Counted from the stretch's first letter, positions 1-7,476 are shown. The stretch is DNA of 12,279 nucleotides from Chloroflexota bacterium (GCA_013698385.1 JACCVB010000310.1:1-12279); one strand, 5' to 3'. Notes: generated by a model from the letters alone, not told the origin. Numbers and translations are program-made.

Positions 1-601
1 CCACGGTCTGCTCGGCCACGACATCGATGGCCATCCCGTTCTCGGCGTGGATCATGATCAGGCCGCCGTTCCGCGTGGTCCGCTGCATCGCCCGGAAGAT
101 CGCCCCGTCGTCGCTGTAAAAGACGCCTGGGTACGCCGTGAACAGCTTGAAGTCCGGTACACCCTCGGCGACCAGGCCGTCCATCTCGGCCAGCGTCGCG
201 TCGTTGACGTCGCTCATGATCATGTGGAAGCCATAGTCCGCCACGGCGTTGCCCTCCGCCTTGGCGTGCCAGGCGTCCAGGCCCTGGCGCAGGCTCTGGC
301 CCTTGCTCTGGACCGCGAAGTCGACGATGGTCGTCGTGCCACCGAAGGCCGCCGCGCGAGTCCCCGTCTCGAACGTGTCCTTGGCGAAGGTCCCGCCGAA
401 GGGCAACTCCATGTGGGTGTGGACGTCGATCGCGCCCGGGATGACGTAGCGGCCGGTCGCATCGATCGTCTCGTCGGCGGTCATGCCGGCCCGGGCGAGA
501 TCGGTCCCGATGACGGCGATCGTCTCGCCGTCGATGAGCACGTCGGCCGTCGTCGAACCGTCCGCGTTGACGATCGTCCCATTGGTGATCAGCGTGCGCA
601 A
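1..601 (-). CDS. hydA: Dihydropyrimidinase / D-hydantoinase, N-terminal 200 residues (cut by the window edge)
   Basis: Zinc-dependent cyclic amidohydrolase that opens 5,6-dihydrouracil or hydantoin-type rings to the N-carbamoyl amino acid; cytosolic. About 200 codons are present and the C-terminal half lies beyond the left edge. Visible signatures are the opening strand LITNGTIVNADG, the metal-binding HTH at residues 61-63 in DVHTHMELPFGG, the GGTTTIVDF segment near 88-95, DFKLF with Lys152 (expected carboxylated metal bridge), and MIHAEN with His185. The start is TTG at 601-599. It is preceded by AGGAGG at 608-613, which overlaps the stop codon of the upstream LLM gene, so the pair looks translationally coupled. 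No upstream ATG fits. Family membership is very secure. The substrate (dihydropyrimidine versus hydantoin or allantoin) is inferred from the beta-ureidopropionase-like amidase and omega-aminotransferase elsewhere in the window. Confidence 0.95.
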   Translation of the reverse strand, partial: MRTLITNGTIVNADGSTTADVLIDGETIAVIGTDLARAGMTADETIDATGRYVIPGAIDVHTHMELPFGGTFAKDTFETGTRAAAFGGTTTIVDFAVQSKGQSLRQGLDAWHAKAEGNAVADYGFHMIMSDVNDATLAEMDGLVAEGVPDFKLFTAYPGVFYSDDGAIFRAMQRTTRNGGLIMIHAENGMAIDVVAEQTV

Positions 602-611
602 TCTCTTCCTC

Positions 612-1625
612 CTAGCCTGCCGCGCTCGCGACGGTGTCACGCATCGCCGGGATGACCTCCCGGCCATACGCCTCGAGCTGGACCTCTTCGTCGCCGTTCA
701 TCAGGTACAGGTTGAACTGGTCCACCCCGGCATCGGCCAGCTCGCGCAGCTTGGCCAGGTGCTCGGCGGGTTCGCCCAGGATGCAGAACCGGTCGGTCAC
801 CTCGTCGCCCACGAAGGCGGCGTTGGACGAGCCCACCTCGGCGTGGTGGCGGTAGTCGTAGCCCTCGCGCTGACCGACGTAGCCCGTCAGCGACTCCGGG
901 AGCTGTTCTCGCGGGTACTTGTTGACGAGGTCCACGACGTGGTTGGAGACGAGTGCCGGGAACCAGCGGGTCCGCTCGCGACCCAGATCGCGCGGACCGA
1001 TATGGGCCGGGGCCGCGGCCTGGACCTTGATCGCAGCAGGGTCCCGGCCGGCGTCGCGGGCGGCGTCGCGGACCTGGCCGACGAACCAGCGGATGAGGTC
1101 TGGATCGGCCAGCTGGAGGATGATCCCGTCGGCCACCCGGCCGGTCATCTTGAGCGCCATCGGCCCGTAGCCCGCGACCCACACCGGCAGGTGCCAGCCC
1201 TTCGTCCACGGGAAGTGCAGCTCCGTGCCCTCGTAGTCGATCGTTTCGCCGGCCACGAGCGACCGGATCACGCGGATCGCCTCTTCTGTGTGGGCCAGGG
1301 TGATCGGCGGCTTGCCCAACACCCGCCGGGCGGAATCGCCGCGACCGATGCCGAGGTCCATCCGGCCGCCGGACAGTTCGTCCAGGGTGGCCAGGGACGA
1401 CGCGGTCACGCTCGGCTCGCGGGTACCCGGGTTGGTGACGCACGTGCCCAGGCGCATCCGCTTCGTGACGCCGGCCATCAGGGTCAGCAGGGGATAGGGA
1501 TCGCGCCACAGGACGTGGCTGTCGAACAGCCAGCCGTAGTCGAAGCCGGCGGCTTCCGCCTGGCGGGTGAGGACGAGCGTGCGCTCGATCGTGTGGGCGG
1601 GCTTGAGCGTGAACCCGAACTGCAC
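612..1625 (-). CDS. LLM-class flavin/F420-dependent oxidoreductase (resembles TIGR03842, CPS_4043 family)
   Basis: Luciferase-like TIM-barrel oxidoreductase of 337 residues; enzymes of this class use FMN or coenzyme F420. Landmarks are MQFGFTLKPA at the N-terminus, AEAAGFDYGWLFDSHVLWRD (residues 23-42), LGTCVTNPGTREPSVTAS (59-76), GGRMDLGIGRGDSARRVLGK (86-105), the cofactor-side VAGYGPMALKMTGRVADGII (150-169) and C-terminal GVDQFNLYLM (300-309). The pattern matches my memory of the TIGR03842 F420-dependent family. The chosen start is GTG at 1625-1623, with GGAGG 7 nt upstream, because the conserved strand begins right there. A longer reading frame to 1685 would add a low-complexity arginine-rich stretch and cover the repeat element upstream. 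The stop overlaps the Shine-Dalgarno of the dihydropyrimidinase, so this is the first gene of a two-gene (or longer) operon. The reaction is unknown. Tight coupling to a ring-opening enzyme suggests it acts on the same heterocycle or its product. Confidence 0.9.
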   Translation of the reverse strand: MQFGFTLKPAHTIERTLVLTRQAEAAGFDYGWLFDSHVLWRDPYPLLTLMAGVTKRMRLGTCVTNPGTREPSVTASSLATLDELSGGRMDLGIGRGDSARRVLGKPPITLAHTEEAIRVIRSLVAGETIDYEGTELHFPWTKGWHLPVWVAGYGPMALKMTGRVADGIILQLADPDLIRWFVGQVRDAARDAGRDPAAIKVQAAAPAHIGPRDLGRERTRWFPALVSNHVVDLVNKYPREQLPESLTGYVGQREGYDYRHHAEVGSSNAAFVGDEVTDRFCILGEPAEHLAKLRELADAGVDQFNLYLMNGDEEVQLEAYGREVIPAMRDTVASAAG

Positions 1626-1638
1626 CTGGCGGCCTCCA

Positions 1639-1670
1639 GCGGCTGGTTTGCGAGTGCCGAGGGTACACCG
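1639..1670 (-). promoter_or_regulatory. Shared upstream element, copy 1 (before the LLM/dihydropyrimidinase operon)
   Basis: Read on the minus strand, this starts with the 13-mer CGGTGTACCCTCG and continues through TCGC, AACCAG and CGC blocks. It matches 8394-8425, upstream of the amidase gene, at 27 of 32 positions without gaps. It ends 13 nt before the GTG start here and 30 nt before the ATG there. The two copies therefore lie in different frames relative to their genes, which argues for DNA-level rather than protein-level similarity. TACCCT fits a loose TAnnnT -10 hexamer, but I see no convincing -35. It could be a promoter core, an operator or a mixture of both. Confidence 0.5.
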
Positions 1671-1767
1671 CTGCCTGCCCGGCACGTTGACCGGCTGTTC
1701 ATCGGGCCTTAACCGTTCGACTCGACGCTGGCGAGGTCAGCCGGCCGAGTCAGTACTGGAGTGGATG

Positions 1768-1923
1768 ATGTCCCTCGTTCCCGTGTTCGCGGCGATCGCC
1801 GCCGCCATGGCCATCTTCGCGGGCCTCTTCGTCACGGCCGCGGTCAGCCTCGGCGACGGGGACGACGGCGAGATGCACCCCTTCGCCGTCGATGGTACGG
1901 ACCGCGGCGGTCAGCCCGCCTGA
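1768..1923 (+). CDS. Small single-pass membrane protein, unknown function (51 aa)
   Basis: A 51-residue ORF with one hydrophobic helix at about residues 4-27 (alanine, phenylalanine and valine rich), followed by the acidic tail GDGDDGE and a polar C-terminus. Third codon positions are almost all G or C, like the surrounding genes, which supports real coding. GGAG at 1758-1761 lies 6 nt before the ATG at 1768; an ATG one codon earlier (1765) is the alternative. The stop at 1921-1923 is 2 nt before the ATG of the dehydrogenase, which lacks its own clear ribosome binding site. This ORF may therefore act as a coupling leader as well as a protein. I do not recognise a family. A membrane-anchored accessory peptide for polysaccharide assembly is only a guess. 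Confidence 0.55.
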   Translation: MSLVPVFAAIAAAMAIFAGLFVTAAVSLGDGDDGEMHPFAVDGTDRGGQPA

Positions 1924-1925
1924 TC

Positions 1926-3305
1926 ATGACGACCTTACGGGATCCGGTCGTCGGCGCCGCCTCGACCTGGAGACCTCGCCCGATCACGGCCGCACGGCCC
2001 GTCCTCGCCGATCGCCACATCGCGGTGATCGGCCTCGGCTACGTCGGGCTACCGCTGGCCATCGCCTTCGTCGAGGCCGGACTCGAGGTCGAAGGGATCG
2101 ACGTTCGCGAAGGGCGCGTCGCGGAGCTGAACGCCGGAAGATCGCCGATCGACGACATCCCCGATGAGCGCCTGGCGGACGCGATCTCGTCCGGTCTGCG
2201 CGTCGCGTCCTCCTCGGACTCGCGCCTGGCGGATGCCGACGTGATCGTGGTGTGCGTCCCGACCCCGATCAATCGCGCCAAGGACCCGGATCTCGGACCG
2301 GTCCTCGCCGCCGCCAGATCGATCCGCTCCGCGATCCGTCCGGGCCAGCTCATCATCCTTCAGTCATCGACCTTTCCAGGTACGACCAACGGCCCCTTCC
2401 GAGCCGTGCTCGAGGAGAGCGGCCTCGTCGCGGGTCGCGATTTCGACCTGGCCTATGCCCCGGAGCGCGTCAATCCGGGGGATCCGGCCAGTGCCAGCCG
2501 GAGCGTGCCGCGCCTCGTCGGGGCGATCACGGTGGCCGGGACCAGGCGCGCCGCAGCGGTCTTGCGGCACGTCAACGACGTCGTCGTGGAGCTGTCCTCG
2601 CCCGACGCGGCAGAGCTCACCAAGCTCATCGAGAACGCCTTCCGGACGGTGAACATCGCGTTCATCAACCAGCTCGCGCTGATGTGCGAGCGGATGGGCC
2701 TCGACGTCTGGGAGGTGGTCGATGCCGCCGCCACCAAGCCGTTCGGGTTCTTGCGCTTCACGCCCGGCCCCGGCGTCGGCGGACACTGCATCCCGGTCGA
2801 TCCGCACTATCTTTCGTGGCGCGCGCGGGAATTCGACTTCGTGGACCGGTTCATCGAACTGGCCGGCGAGATCAACGGATCCATGCCGCGTCACGTGGTG
2901 GACCTGACGGCTGAGGCCCTCAACGACCGTGGCCGGGCGCTCAAGGGTGCGCGGGTCGGCGTGATCGGGGTCGCGTTCAAGCCGAACGTTCGCGACGCCC
3001 GCAACTCGCCTGCGGCCCCGGTCATCGCCGGCCTCGCGGCCCGCGGCGCCGAGGTCCGGTTCCACGACCCACACGTTGCCTCGTTCCGCGACGCGGCGGA
3101 CGCCGAGCGGCTGGGCAGCGACCTTGATCCGCTGCTTGCCTGGGCCGAGGTCGTGGTCGTGGTCACGCCGCACACCGCCATCGACTGGGACGAGGTCTAC
3201 GCGCGTGCGCCGCTCATCGTCGACACCGTGGACAGCTCGAGCCATCGGGTGACCCGGGCGCGCCAGGTGCTGCGTCTCGGTGCGGGCTGGTCCACGCGAA
3301 CGTGA
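1926..3305 (+). CDS. Nucleotide-sugar dehydrogenase, UDP-GlcNAc / UDP-ManNAc 6-dehydrogenase type
   Basis: NAD-dependent enzyme that oxidises C6 of a UDP-sugar twice to give the uronic acid, supplying acidic sugars for surface polysaccharide. It is 459 residues long, usual for the family. Motifs in order are the Rossmann GLGYVGLPLA (36-45), VCVPTP (109-114), SSTFPGTT (147-154), YAPERVNPGD (177-186), AELTKLIENAFR with Lys233 (229-240), GPGVGGHCIPVDPHYL (281-296) with catalytic Cys288, and GVAFKPNVRDARNSPA (348-363), the C-terminal domain entry. YVGLPLA and the PFGF...GGHCIPVDP region look like the WbpA/WecC branch rather than plain UDP-glucose dehydrogenase. The epimerase at 6394-7476 supports the UDP-ManNAcA route, although a WbpA-type UDP-GlcNAcA route is also possible. 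The first 30 residues before the Rossmann strand are an unconserved extension. The 3' end overlaps the next glycosyltransferase by 4 nt (GTGA). Confidence 0.93.
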   Translation: MTTLRDPVVGAASTWRPRPITAARPVLADRHIAVIGLGYVGLPLAIAFVEAGLEVEGIDVREGRVAELNAGRSPIDDIPDERLADAISSGLRVASSSDSRLADADVIVVCVPTPINRAKDPDLGPVLAAARSIRSAIRPGQLIILQSSTFPGTTNGPFRAVLEESGLVAGRDFDLAYAPERVNPGDPASASRSVPRLVGAITVAGTRRAAAVLRHVNDVVVELSSPDAAELTKLIENAFRTVNIAFINQLALMCERMGLDVWEVVDAAATKPFGFLRFTPGPGVGGHCIPVDPHYLSWRAREFDFVDRFIELAGEINGSMPRHVVDLTAEALNDRGRALKGARVGVIGVAFKPNVRDARNSPAAPVIAGLAARGAEVRFHDPHVASFRDAADAERLGSDLDPLLAWAEVVVVVTPHTAIDWDEVYARAPLIVDTVDSSSHRVTRARQVLRLGAGWSTRT

Positions 3306-4552
3306 CGGAGTCCGGGCCCGCGCGGTCGCGGCGGCCCGTCCTCATGATCGTCCACAGCTACTACGACGAAGACCCCCGGGTCCGGCGCGAGGCGGAGTCG
3401 CTCGTCGCCGCCGGGCGAGTGGTGATCGTCATCGGCTTGCGCCGGCCTGGCGAGCCGGAGCGCGGAGAGCTGGCGGGCGTCGTCGTTCGTCGCCTCGATG
3501 TCCAGCGCCACCAGGGGGCCGGCTTGCTGACGTATCTGCGTGAGTACCTGAGCTTCGGCGTTCGGGCCGCCTGGCTGGCCGCGAGGCTGCATCGTCGGAC
3601 GCGATTCGGGCTGCTCCAGGTTCACTCGCTGCCGGACTTCCTGGCGTTCGCGGCCTTGCCCCTGCGCCTCGCCGGTGTGCCCCTGCTCCTGGACCTGCAC
3701 GAGGCGATGCCGGAATTCTTCCAGAGCCGGTTCCCGCGCGCCGCCAACCCCCGGCTGCGCTGGCTACTGCTCGTCCAGGAGCGCTTGTCCATCGCCTTCT
3801 CGAGCCACACGATCACGGTCAACGACGCGATGCGCGACCGGCTGGTACGGCTTGGGGTCCCGGCCGACAAGGTCTCGGTCGTGATCAACAGCCCGGTCCT
3901 GGATCTCTTCGACCCCGGTCGCCACCCGCATCGTCCGTTCGCCGTCGATGGCGTCGTTCGCCTCATCTACACCGGCGGACTGACACCGACCTACGAGCTG
4001 GACGTCGCCCTCCGAGCCGTCGCTCACCTCGCGGCCGGTCGCCCCGATCTGGACGTCCGTCTCGACGTCTTCGGGCGCGGTGATTCGGAGCCGCTCCTGC
4101 GCAGGCTCGCCACACACCTCGGCATCGCCGAGCGGGTCGTCTTCCACGGACGGGTCCCGCTTGAAGCGATCCCGACTGCCGTTGCGATGGCCGACGTCGG
4201 CCTGGCCCCGACTCGGCTCGACGCCTACACCGGATTGACGCTGTCGACGAAGGTCTACGAATACGCGGCGATGGGCAAGCCGGTCGTCGCCACGCGCCTG
4301 CCGATGCTCGAACGAACCTTTCCCGACGGTGCTGTCCAGACATACGCCTCGGGCGATCATGTCGGCATGGCGGCGGCGTTGGGTCGTCTGATCGACGACG
4401 CCGACCTGCGTTCGGCTGGCGTCGAGCGGGCGAGGGAGATCGTCGAGGCCTCGTCCTGGGAACGGGAGTCCGTGCGTTACGTGGCCCGCATCGATCGACA
4501 CATCCGGAACGGGCGTCCCCTGGTCGTCGCTCAGACGACGCCGAGTCGCTGA
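3302..4552 (+). CDS. Glycosyltransferase family 4 (GT-B fold)
   Basis: A 416-residue GT-B glycosyltransferase that probably adds a sugar from a nucleotide donor to a lipid-linked or growing polysaccharide on the cytosolic face of the membrane. The N-terminal domain shows HSYYDEDPRVRREAESL (18-34), typical of capsule/EPS GT4 enzymes, and VHSLPDFLA (107-115). The C-terminal donor domain shows LIYTGGL (221-227), DVFGRGDSEPLL (255-266), VVFHGRVPLE (279-288) and STKVYEYAAMGKPVVATRLP (315-334), with Glu320 at the usual nucleotide-sugar position. The GTG start at 3302 overlaps the dehydrogenase stop (GTGA), so translation is likely coupled. The last 22 nt overlap, tail to tail, the minus-strand glycosyltransferase gene. 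Donor and acceptor cannot be deduced from sequence alone. Confidence 0.92.
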   Translation: MTESGPARSRRPVLMIVHSYYDEDPRVRREAESLVAAGRVVIVIGLRRPGEPERGELAGVVVRRLDVQRHQGAGLLTYLREYLSFGVRAAWLAARLHRRTRFGLLQVHSLPDFLAFAALPLRLAGVPLLLDLHEAMPEFFQSRFPRAANPRLRWLLLVQERLSIAFSSHTITVNDAMRDRLVRLGVPADKVSVVINSPVLDLFDPGRHPHRPFAVDGVVRLIYTGGLTPTYELDVALRAVAHLAAGRPDLDVRLDVFGRGDSEPLLRRLATHLGIAERVVFHGRVPLEAIPTAVAMADVGLAPTRLDAYTGLTLSTKVYEYAAMGKPVVATRLPMLERTFPDGAVQTYASGDHVGMAAALGRLIDDADLRSAGVERAREIVEASSWERESVRYVARIDRHIRNGRPLVVAQTTPSR

Positions 4553-6390
4553 TACAGCTCCAGGTAGCGTTGCCCGTTGTGTGCCCAGGTCCGGTGATCG
4601 CTGACCCAGGCGCGGGCGGCCTCGCCCATCCGCCGGCGGGCCGCGGGATCGTCCACCAGGGCCTCGATCGCGTCGGCGAGGGCCGCCGGATCCTCGGCCG
4701 GGAAGGAGCGCCCGGTCTCGTCCTCGCGCACGATCTCCAGCAGGGCCGGCACGGCGCTGACCACCAGCGCCTTGGCCATGGCCATTGCCTCGAAGGGCTT
4801 GAGCGGGGTCACCAGGCGCGAAACGCGATCGTTCGTGCGGGGCACGACGAAGATGTCGATGGTCCGGTAGTAGCGCTCGACCTCGACGTGCGGGACGCGT
4901 CCCGTGAAGATGACGCCACCGTCGCGATCCAGGCCGGTCCGGGCGGCGATCGCCTCGAGTTCCGATCTGGCGGCGCCGTCGCCGACCAGCAGGAGAACGA
5001 CGTTGCGTCCACGCTGGCGCAACCGGGCGGCGGCCTCGATCAGGCAGCCGATGCCCTCGTATCGGACGAAGCTCGAGATGTAGCCGACGACGGTGTCCGT
5101 GGCGGCGATGCCCAGTCGGGCGGCCAGGGCCTCGTCACGGCGACCTGGCACGAACCGGTCCACATCCACGCCGTTCGGGATGACCGCCACGCGCTCGGGG
5201 TCGATGCCGCCGCGCTCGACGATGTCGGCGCGCATCGTCTCGGACAGGGTGACGATGCCGGTCGCTCGGCGCATGCATGCCGTTTCGATCGCCCGCACGG
5301 CGGTGTAGCGCTCCGACGACTCGGCGCCCTCGCCCATCTGCGAGATCCAGGTCTGCTCGAGGAAGCCGCGGACCTCGTACACGACGGGCAGAGCCGCCGC
5401 TTCACCGACGGCCAGCGCGATCTGGGCGTTCACGTAGTTCGTCGTCGGTTGGAGCAGGACCGGCCGACGTTGGGCGACGAGGTCGAGCAGTCCGGCCGCC
5501 GTCGACTGGGCGACCCGCTCGATGGTCAGTCCGGGCTCGAGCCCTGGCGACAGCCGGTGGTACGTGACCCCATCGATCGTGTCGCTGACGCCGACGCCGG
5601 TCGTCCCCTCGTTACCTGGGAACCCGGCGCGGGTGACCATCTCCGGATCCAGACCGACATCCCGTTGGCAGAGTGCGACGTGCTGAGCCCGGACCCCGTA
5701 GCCCGACGGCCGGTAGGGCAACGAGTTAGTGAGCAGGTGCAGGATCCGTCCCGGTGCGGGCCGCGCCGGGGTCGGGAGTGCCCGGCTCGAGGAGGCCGGC
5801 AGGCGGGGGCCCCACGCGGGATCCAGCAGGGCGAGTTCGGCTTCGACCTTGGTGACCATGCCGGACCAGCGCATGCGCCGCTCCAACCGCCCGGCCTGGA
5901 GCAGGTAGGTCCGGGCTGCGGTGTATTCGCCGAGGGCCAGGGCGAGTTGGCCGCGCAGGGCAAGGTCCCTGGCGTCGGACGCGATCGGCGGATGCGAGTC
6001 CAGGAGGCGGGCGGCGACCTCGGGTGCCTCGAGGGCCAGGGCCAGGCGGGCCAGTCGGGCGCTGGTGCGGCGCGAACTCGCCGGTCCCGCTGCCGCTGCC
6101 GTGGCGAGGGCCTCGGCCGTCCGGCCACTGGCGTGTGTCGCGATCAGCAACAAAGGGGCCGCGAACGGATGGTCGCTGCCCCGGCGCGTCCTGGCGGTCA
6201 TCAGGTCGACTAGCGGTTGCGCCGCCGACCGACGAACCGATGAAGGGAGCATGCCGATGAGTCGAACGACGACCCACAGGGGCTGGGAGCGGACCAGCCT
6301 GGCCGCCACCAATGGCCGGCGAACCGCCAGTCGAGCAAGATCCAGGGCCTTTGGACCGTGGGTCACGGCGGCTGCGTCGCGGCCCGGCAT
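4531..6390 (-). CDS. Helical-repeat / GT4 glycosyltransferase fusion (619 aa)
   Basis: A long GT4 enzyme. Residues 1-190 are alanine-, leucine- and arginine-rich helices with a TPR-like pair (APEVAARLLDSHPPI, then LALRGQLALALGEYTAARTY at 143-162). A proline-rich linker follows at about 195-213. The GT-B region starts at GRILHLLTNSLPYRPSGYGV (214-233) and contains VYEVRGFLEQTW (337-348), GIVTLSETMRADI (378-390), VAVIPNGVDVDRF (401-413), VGYISSFVRYEGI (435-447), LLLVGDGAARSEL (466-478), VIFTGRVPHVEVERYY (493-508) and the PLKPFEAMAMAKALVVS donor loop (529-545). The first half of the GT part resembles exosortase-associated EPS glycosyltransferases from memory. I start it at ATG 6390; a frame extending to 6894 would run antisense through the epimerase gene. 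No Shine-Dalgarno is visible, so a later start (for example a GTG at about codon 9) is possible. Confidence 0.88.
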   Translation of the reverse strand: MPGRDAAAVTHGPKALDLARLAVRRPLVAARLVRSQPLWVVVRLIGMLPSSVRRSAAQPLVDLMTARTRRGSDHPFAAPLLLIATHASGRTAEALATAAAAGPASSRRTSARLARLALALEAPEVAARLLDSHPPIASDARDLALRGQLALALGEYTAARTYLLQAGRLERRMRWSGMVTKVEAELALLDPAWGPRLPASSSRALPTPARPAPGRILHLLTNSLPYRPSGYGVRAQHVALCQRDVGLDPEMVTRAGFPGNEGTTGVGVSDTIDGVTYHRLSPGLEPGLTIERVAQSTAAGLLDLVAQRRPVLLQPTTNYVNAQIALAVGEAAALPVVYEVRGFLEQTWISQMGEGAESSERYTAVRAIETACMRRATGIVTLSETMRADIVERGGIDPERVAVIPNGVDVDRFVPGRRDEALAARLGIAATDTVVGYISSFVRYEGIGCLIEAAARLRQRGRNVVLLLVGDGAARSELEAIAARTGLDRDGGVIFTGRVPHVEVERYYRTIDIFVVPRTNDRVSRLVTPLKPFEAMAMAKALVVSAVPALLEIVREDETGRSFPAEDPAALADAIEALVDDPAARRRMGEAARAWVSDHRTWAHNGQRYLELYQRLGVV

Positions 6391-6393
6391 AGC

Positions 6394-7476
6394 ATGAATC
6401 CGACCGTAGCACACGTCGTCGGCGCCCGGCCGAATTTCATGAAGGCGGCGCCGGTCATCCGGGCGCTGGACGCCCGCGCCATCGGACAGCGGCTCATCCA
6501 CACGGGTCAGCATTACGACGCGCGGATGTCGCAGGTCTTCTTCGAGGATCTCGGGTTGCCCCGGCCGGAGGTGGACCTGGGCGTCGGTTCCGGGAGTCAT
6601 GCCGGCCAGACGGCGGCCCTGATGGTCGCCCTGGAAGCGACGTTCCTCCCCTCGCCGCCTGACCTCGCGATGGTCTACGGCGACGTCAATTCGACCCTGG
6701 CGGCGTCGCTCGTGGCGGCCAAGATGGGCGTGCCGACGGCCCACGTCGAGGCCGGCCTGCGCAGCTTCGACGAGTCGATGCCGGAGGAGGTCAATCGGCG
6801 CGTCAGCGACCTCCTGAGCGACCTGCTGTTCGTGACCAGTCCGGAGGGCGTGACCAACCTCGCCGACATGGGCGTCGCGCCAGACCGGATCCATTTCGTG
6901 GGCAATCCGATGATCGACTCTGTCGTTGCCAATCTGGAGCGGTTCGATCCTGTGCGCATGCGGGCGACGCTCGAGTTACCGGAACGCTATGCCGTGGCCA
7001 CGATCCATCGACCGTCCAACGTGGATGACCCGGACACGGCGGCGCGGATCGCGACGATGCTAGCCCGGGTCGCCGAGGCGCTGCCCCTGGTCGTGCCGCT
7101 CCACCCACGCGGCCGGCCCCGGCTGGAAGCGGCCGGCCTGACGTCAGGCGATGGGCTCCGGCTGATCGAACCCCTGGGCTACCTGGACTTCCTGTCCCTC
7201 GTCCGCGGCGCGGCGCTGGTCGTGACGGACTCGGGCGGCATCCAGGAGGAGACGACGTTCCTGGGGGTGCCCTGCCTGACCGTGCGCGACAACACGGAGC
7301 GTCCGATCACGATCAGCCACGGGACCAACCGCCTGGTCACGCCGGAGTCCGCGCCCGACGCGGTCGCCGACGCGCTCCGCCGACCCAGGGCTAGCGGCAG
7401 GATGACCCCGCCGCTGTGGGACGGCCACGCCGGCGAGCGGATCGCAGCGGTCGTGGCGGCCTGGCTGACGCGCTGA
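6394..7476 (+). CDS. wecB: UDP-N-acetylglucosamine 2-epimerase, non-hydrolysing
   Basis: Cytosolic GT-B-fold enzyme that interconverts UDP-GlcNAc and UDP-ManNAc; 360 residues, normal length. Signature motifs are VVGARPNFMKAAP (8-20, Lys17), HTGQHYD (36-42), VYGDVNSTLA (94-103, Asp97), HVEAGLRSFD (117-126, Glu119), MPEEVNRR (129-136), FVGNPMID (168-175), TIHRPSNVDD (203-212, His205), PLHPRGRP (235-242), TDSGGIQEE (278-286) and DNTERP (299-304). All residues I expect for catalysis and UDP binding are present. The ATG at 6394 is chosen because the conserved strand follows at once. The GTG at 6358 would add an unconserved stretch antisense to the neighbour. No Shine-Dalgarno is visible. The start lies 3 nt from the start of the divergent glycosyltransferase. 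Its product would feed the dehydrogenase at 1926-3305 to form UDP-ManNAcA. Confidence 0.95.
   Translation: MNPTVAHVVGARPNFMKAAPVIRALDARAIGQRLIHTGQHYDARMSQVFFEDLGLPRPEVDLGVGSGSHAGQTAALMVALEATFLPSPPDLAMVYGDVNSTLAASLVAAKMGVPTAHVEAGLRSFDESMPEEVNRRVSDLLSDLLFVTSPEGVTNLADMGVAPDRIHFVGNPMIDSVVANLERFDPVRMRATLELPERYAVATIHRPSNVDDPDTAARIATMLARVAEALPLVVPLHPRGRPRLEAAGLTSGDGLRLIEPLGYLDFLSLVRGAALVVTDSGGIQEETTFLGVPCLTVRDNTERPITISHGTNRLVTPESAPDAVADALRRPRASGRMTPPLWDGHAGERIAAVVAAWLTR

Noticed and set aside
483..1712. Long plus-strand frame (409 codons) opposite the LLM and dihydropyrimidinase genes
   Set aside because: It is the complement of two well-recognised enzymes, has no family motif and is rich in Arg/Val/His as expected for antisense frames in high-GC DNA.
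1687..1715. TTGACC followed 17 nt later by TAACCG as a promoter for the polysaccharide block
   Set aside because: The -35 half is good but the -10 half matches only two or three positions; not enough to list as a feature.
1761..1925. Longer dehydrogenase start at GTG 1761
   Set aside because: The added residues are Arg-rich, unconserved and out of frame over the better-supported small membrane ORF.
4570..6213. Plus-strand frame of 547 codons opposite the helical-repeat glycosyltransferase
   Set aside because: The minus strand carries clear GT4 motifs in order. The plus reading has Gly/Arg/Asp-rich shadow composition and no domain.
6391..6894. N-terminal extension of the minus-strand glycosyltransferase into the epimerase gene
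   Set aside because: It would be entirely antisense to the conserved epimerase core. The ATG at 6390 gives a sensible protein.
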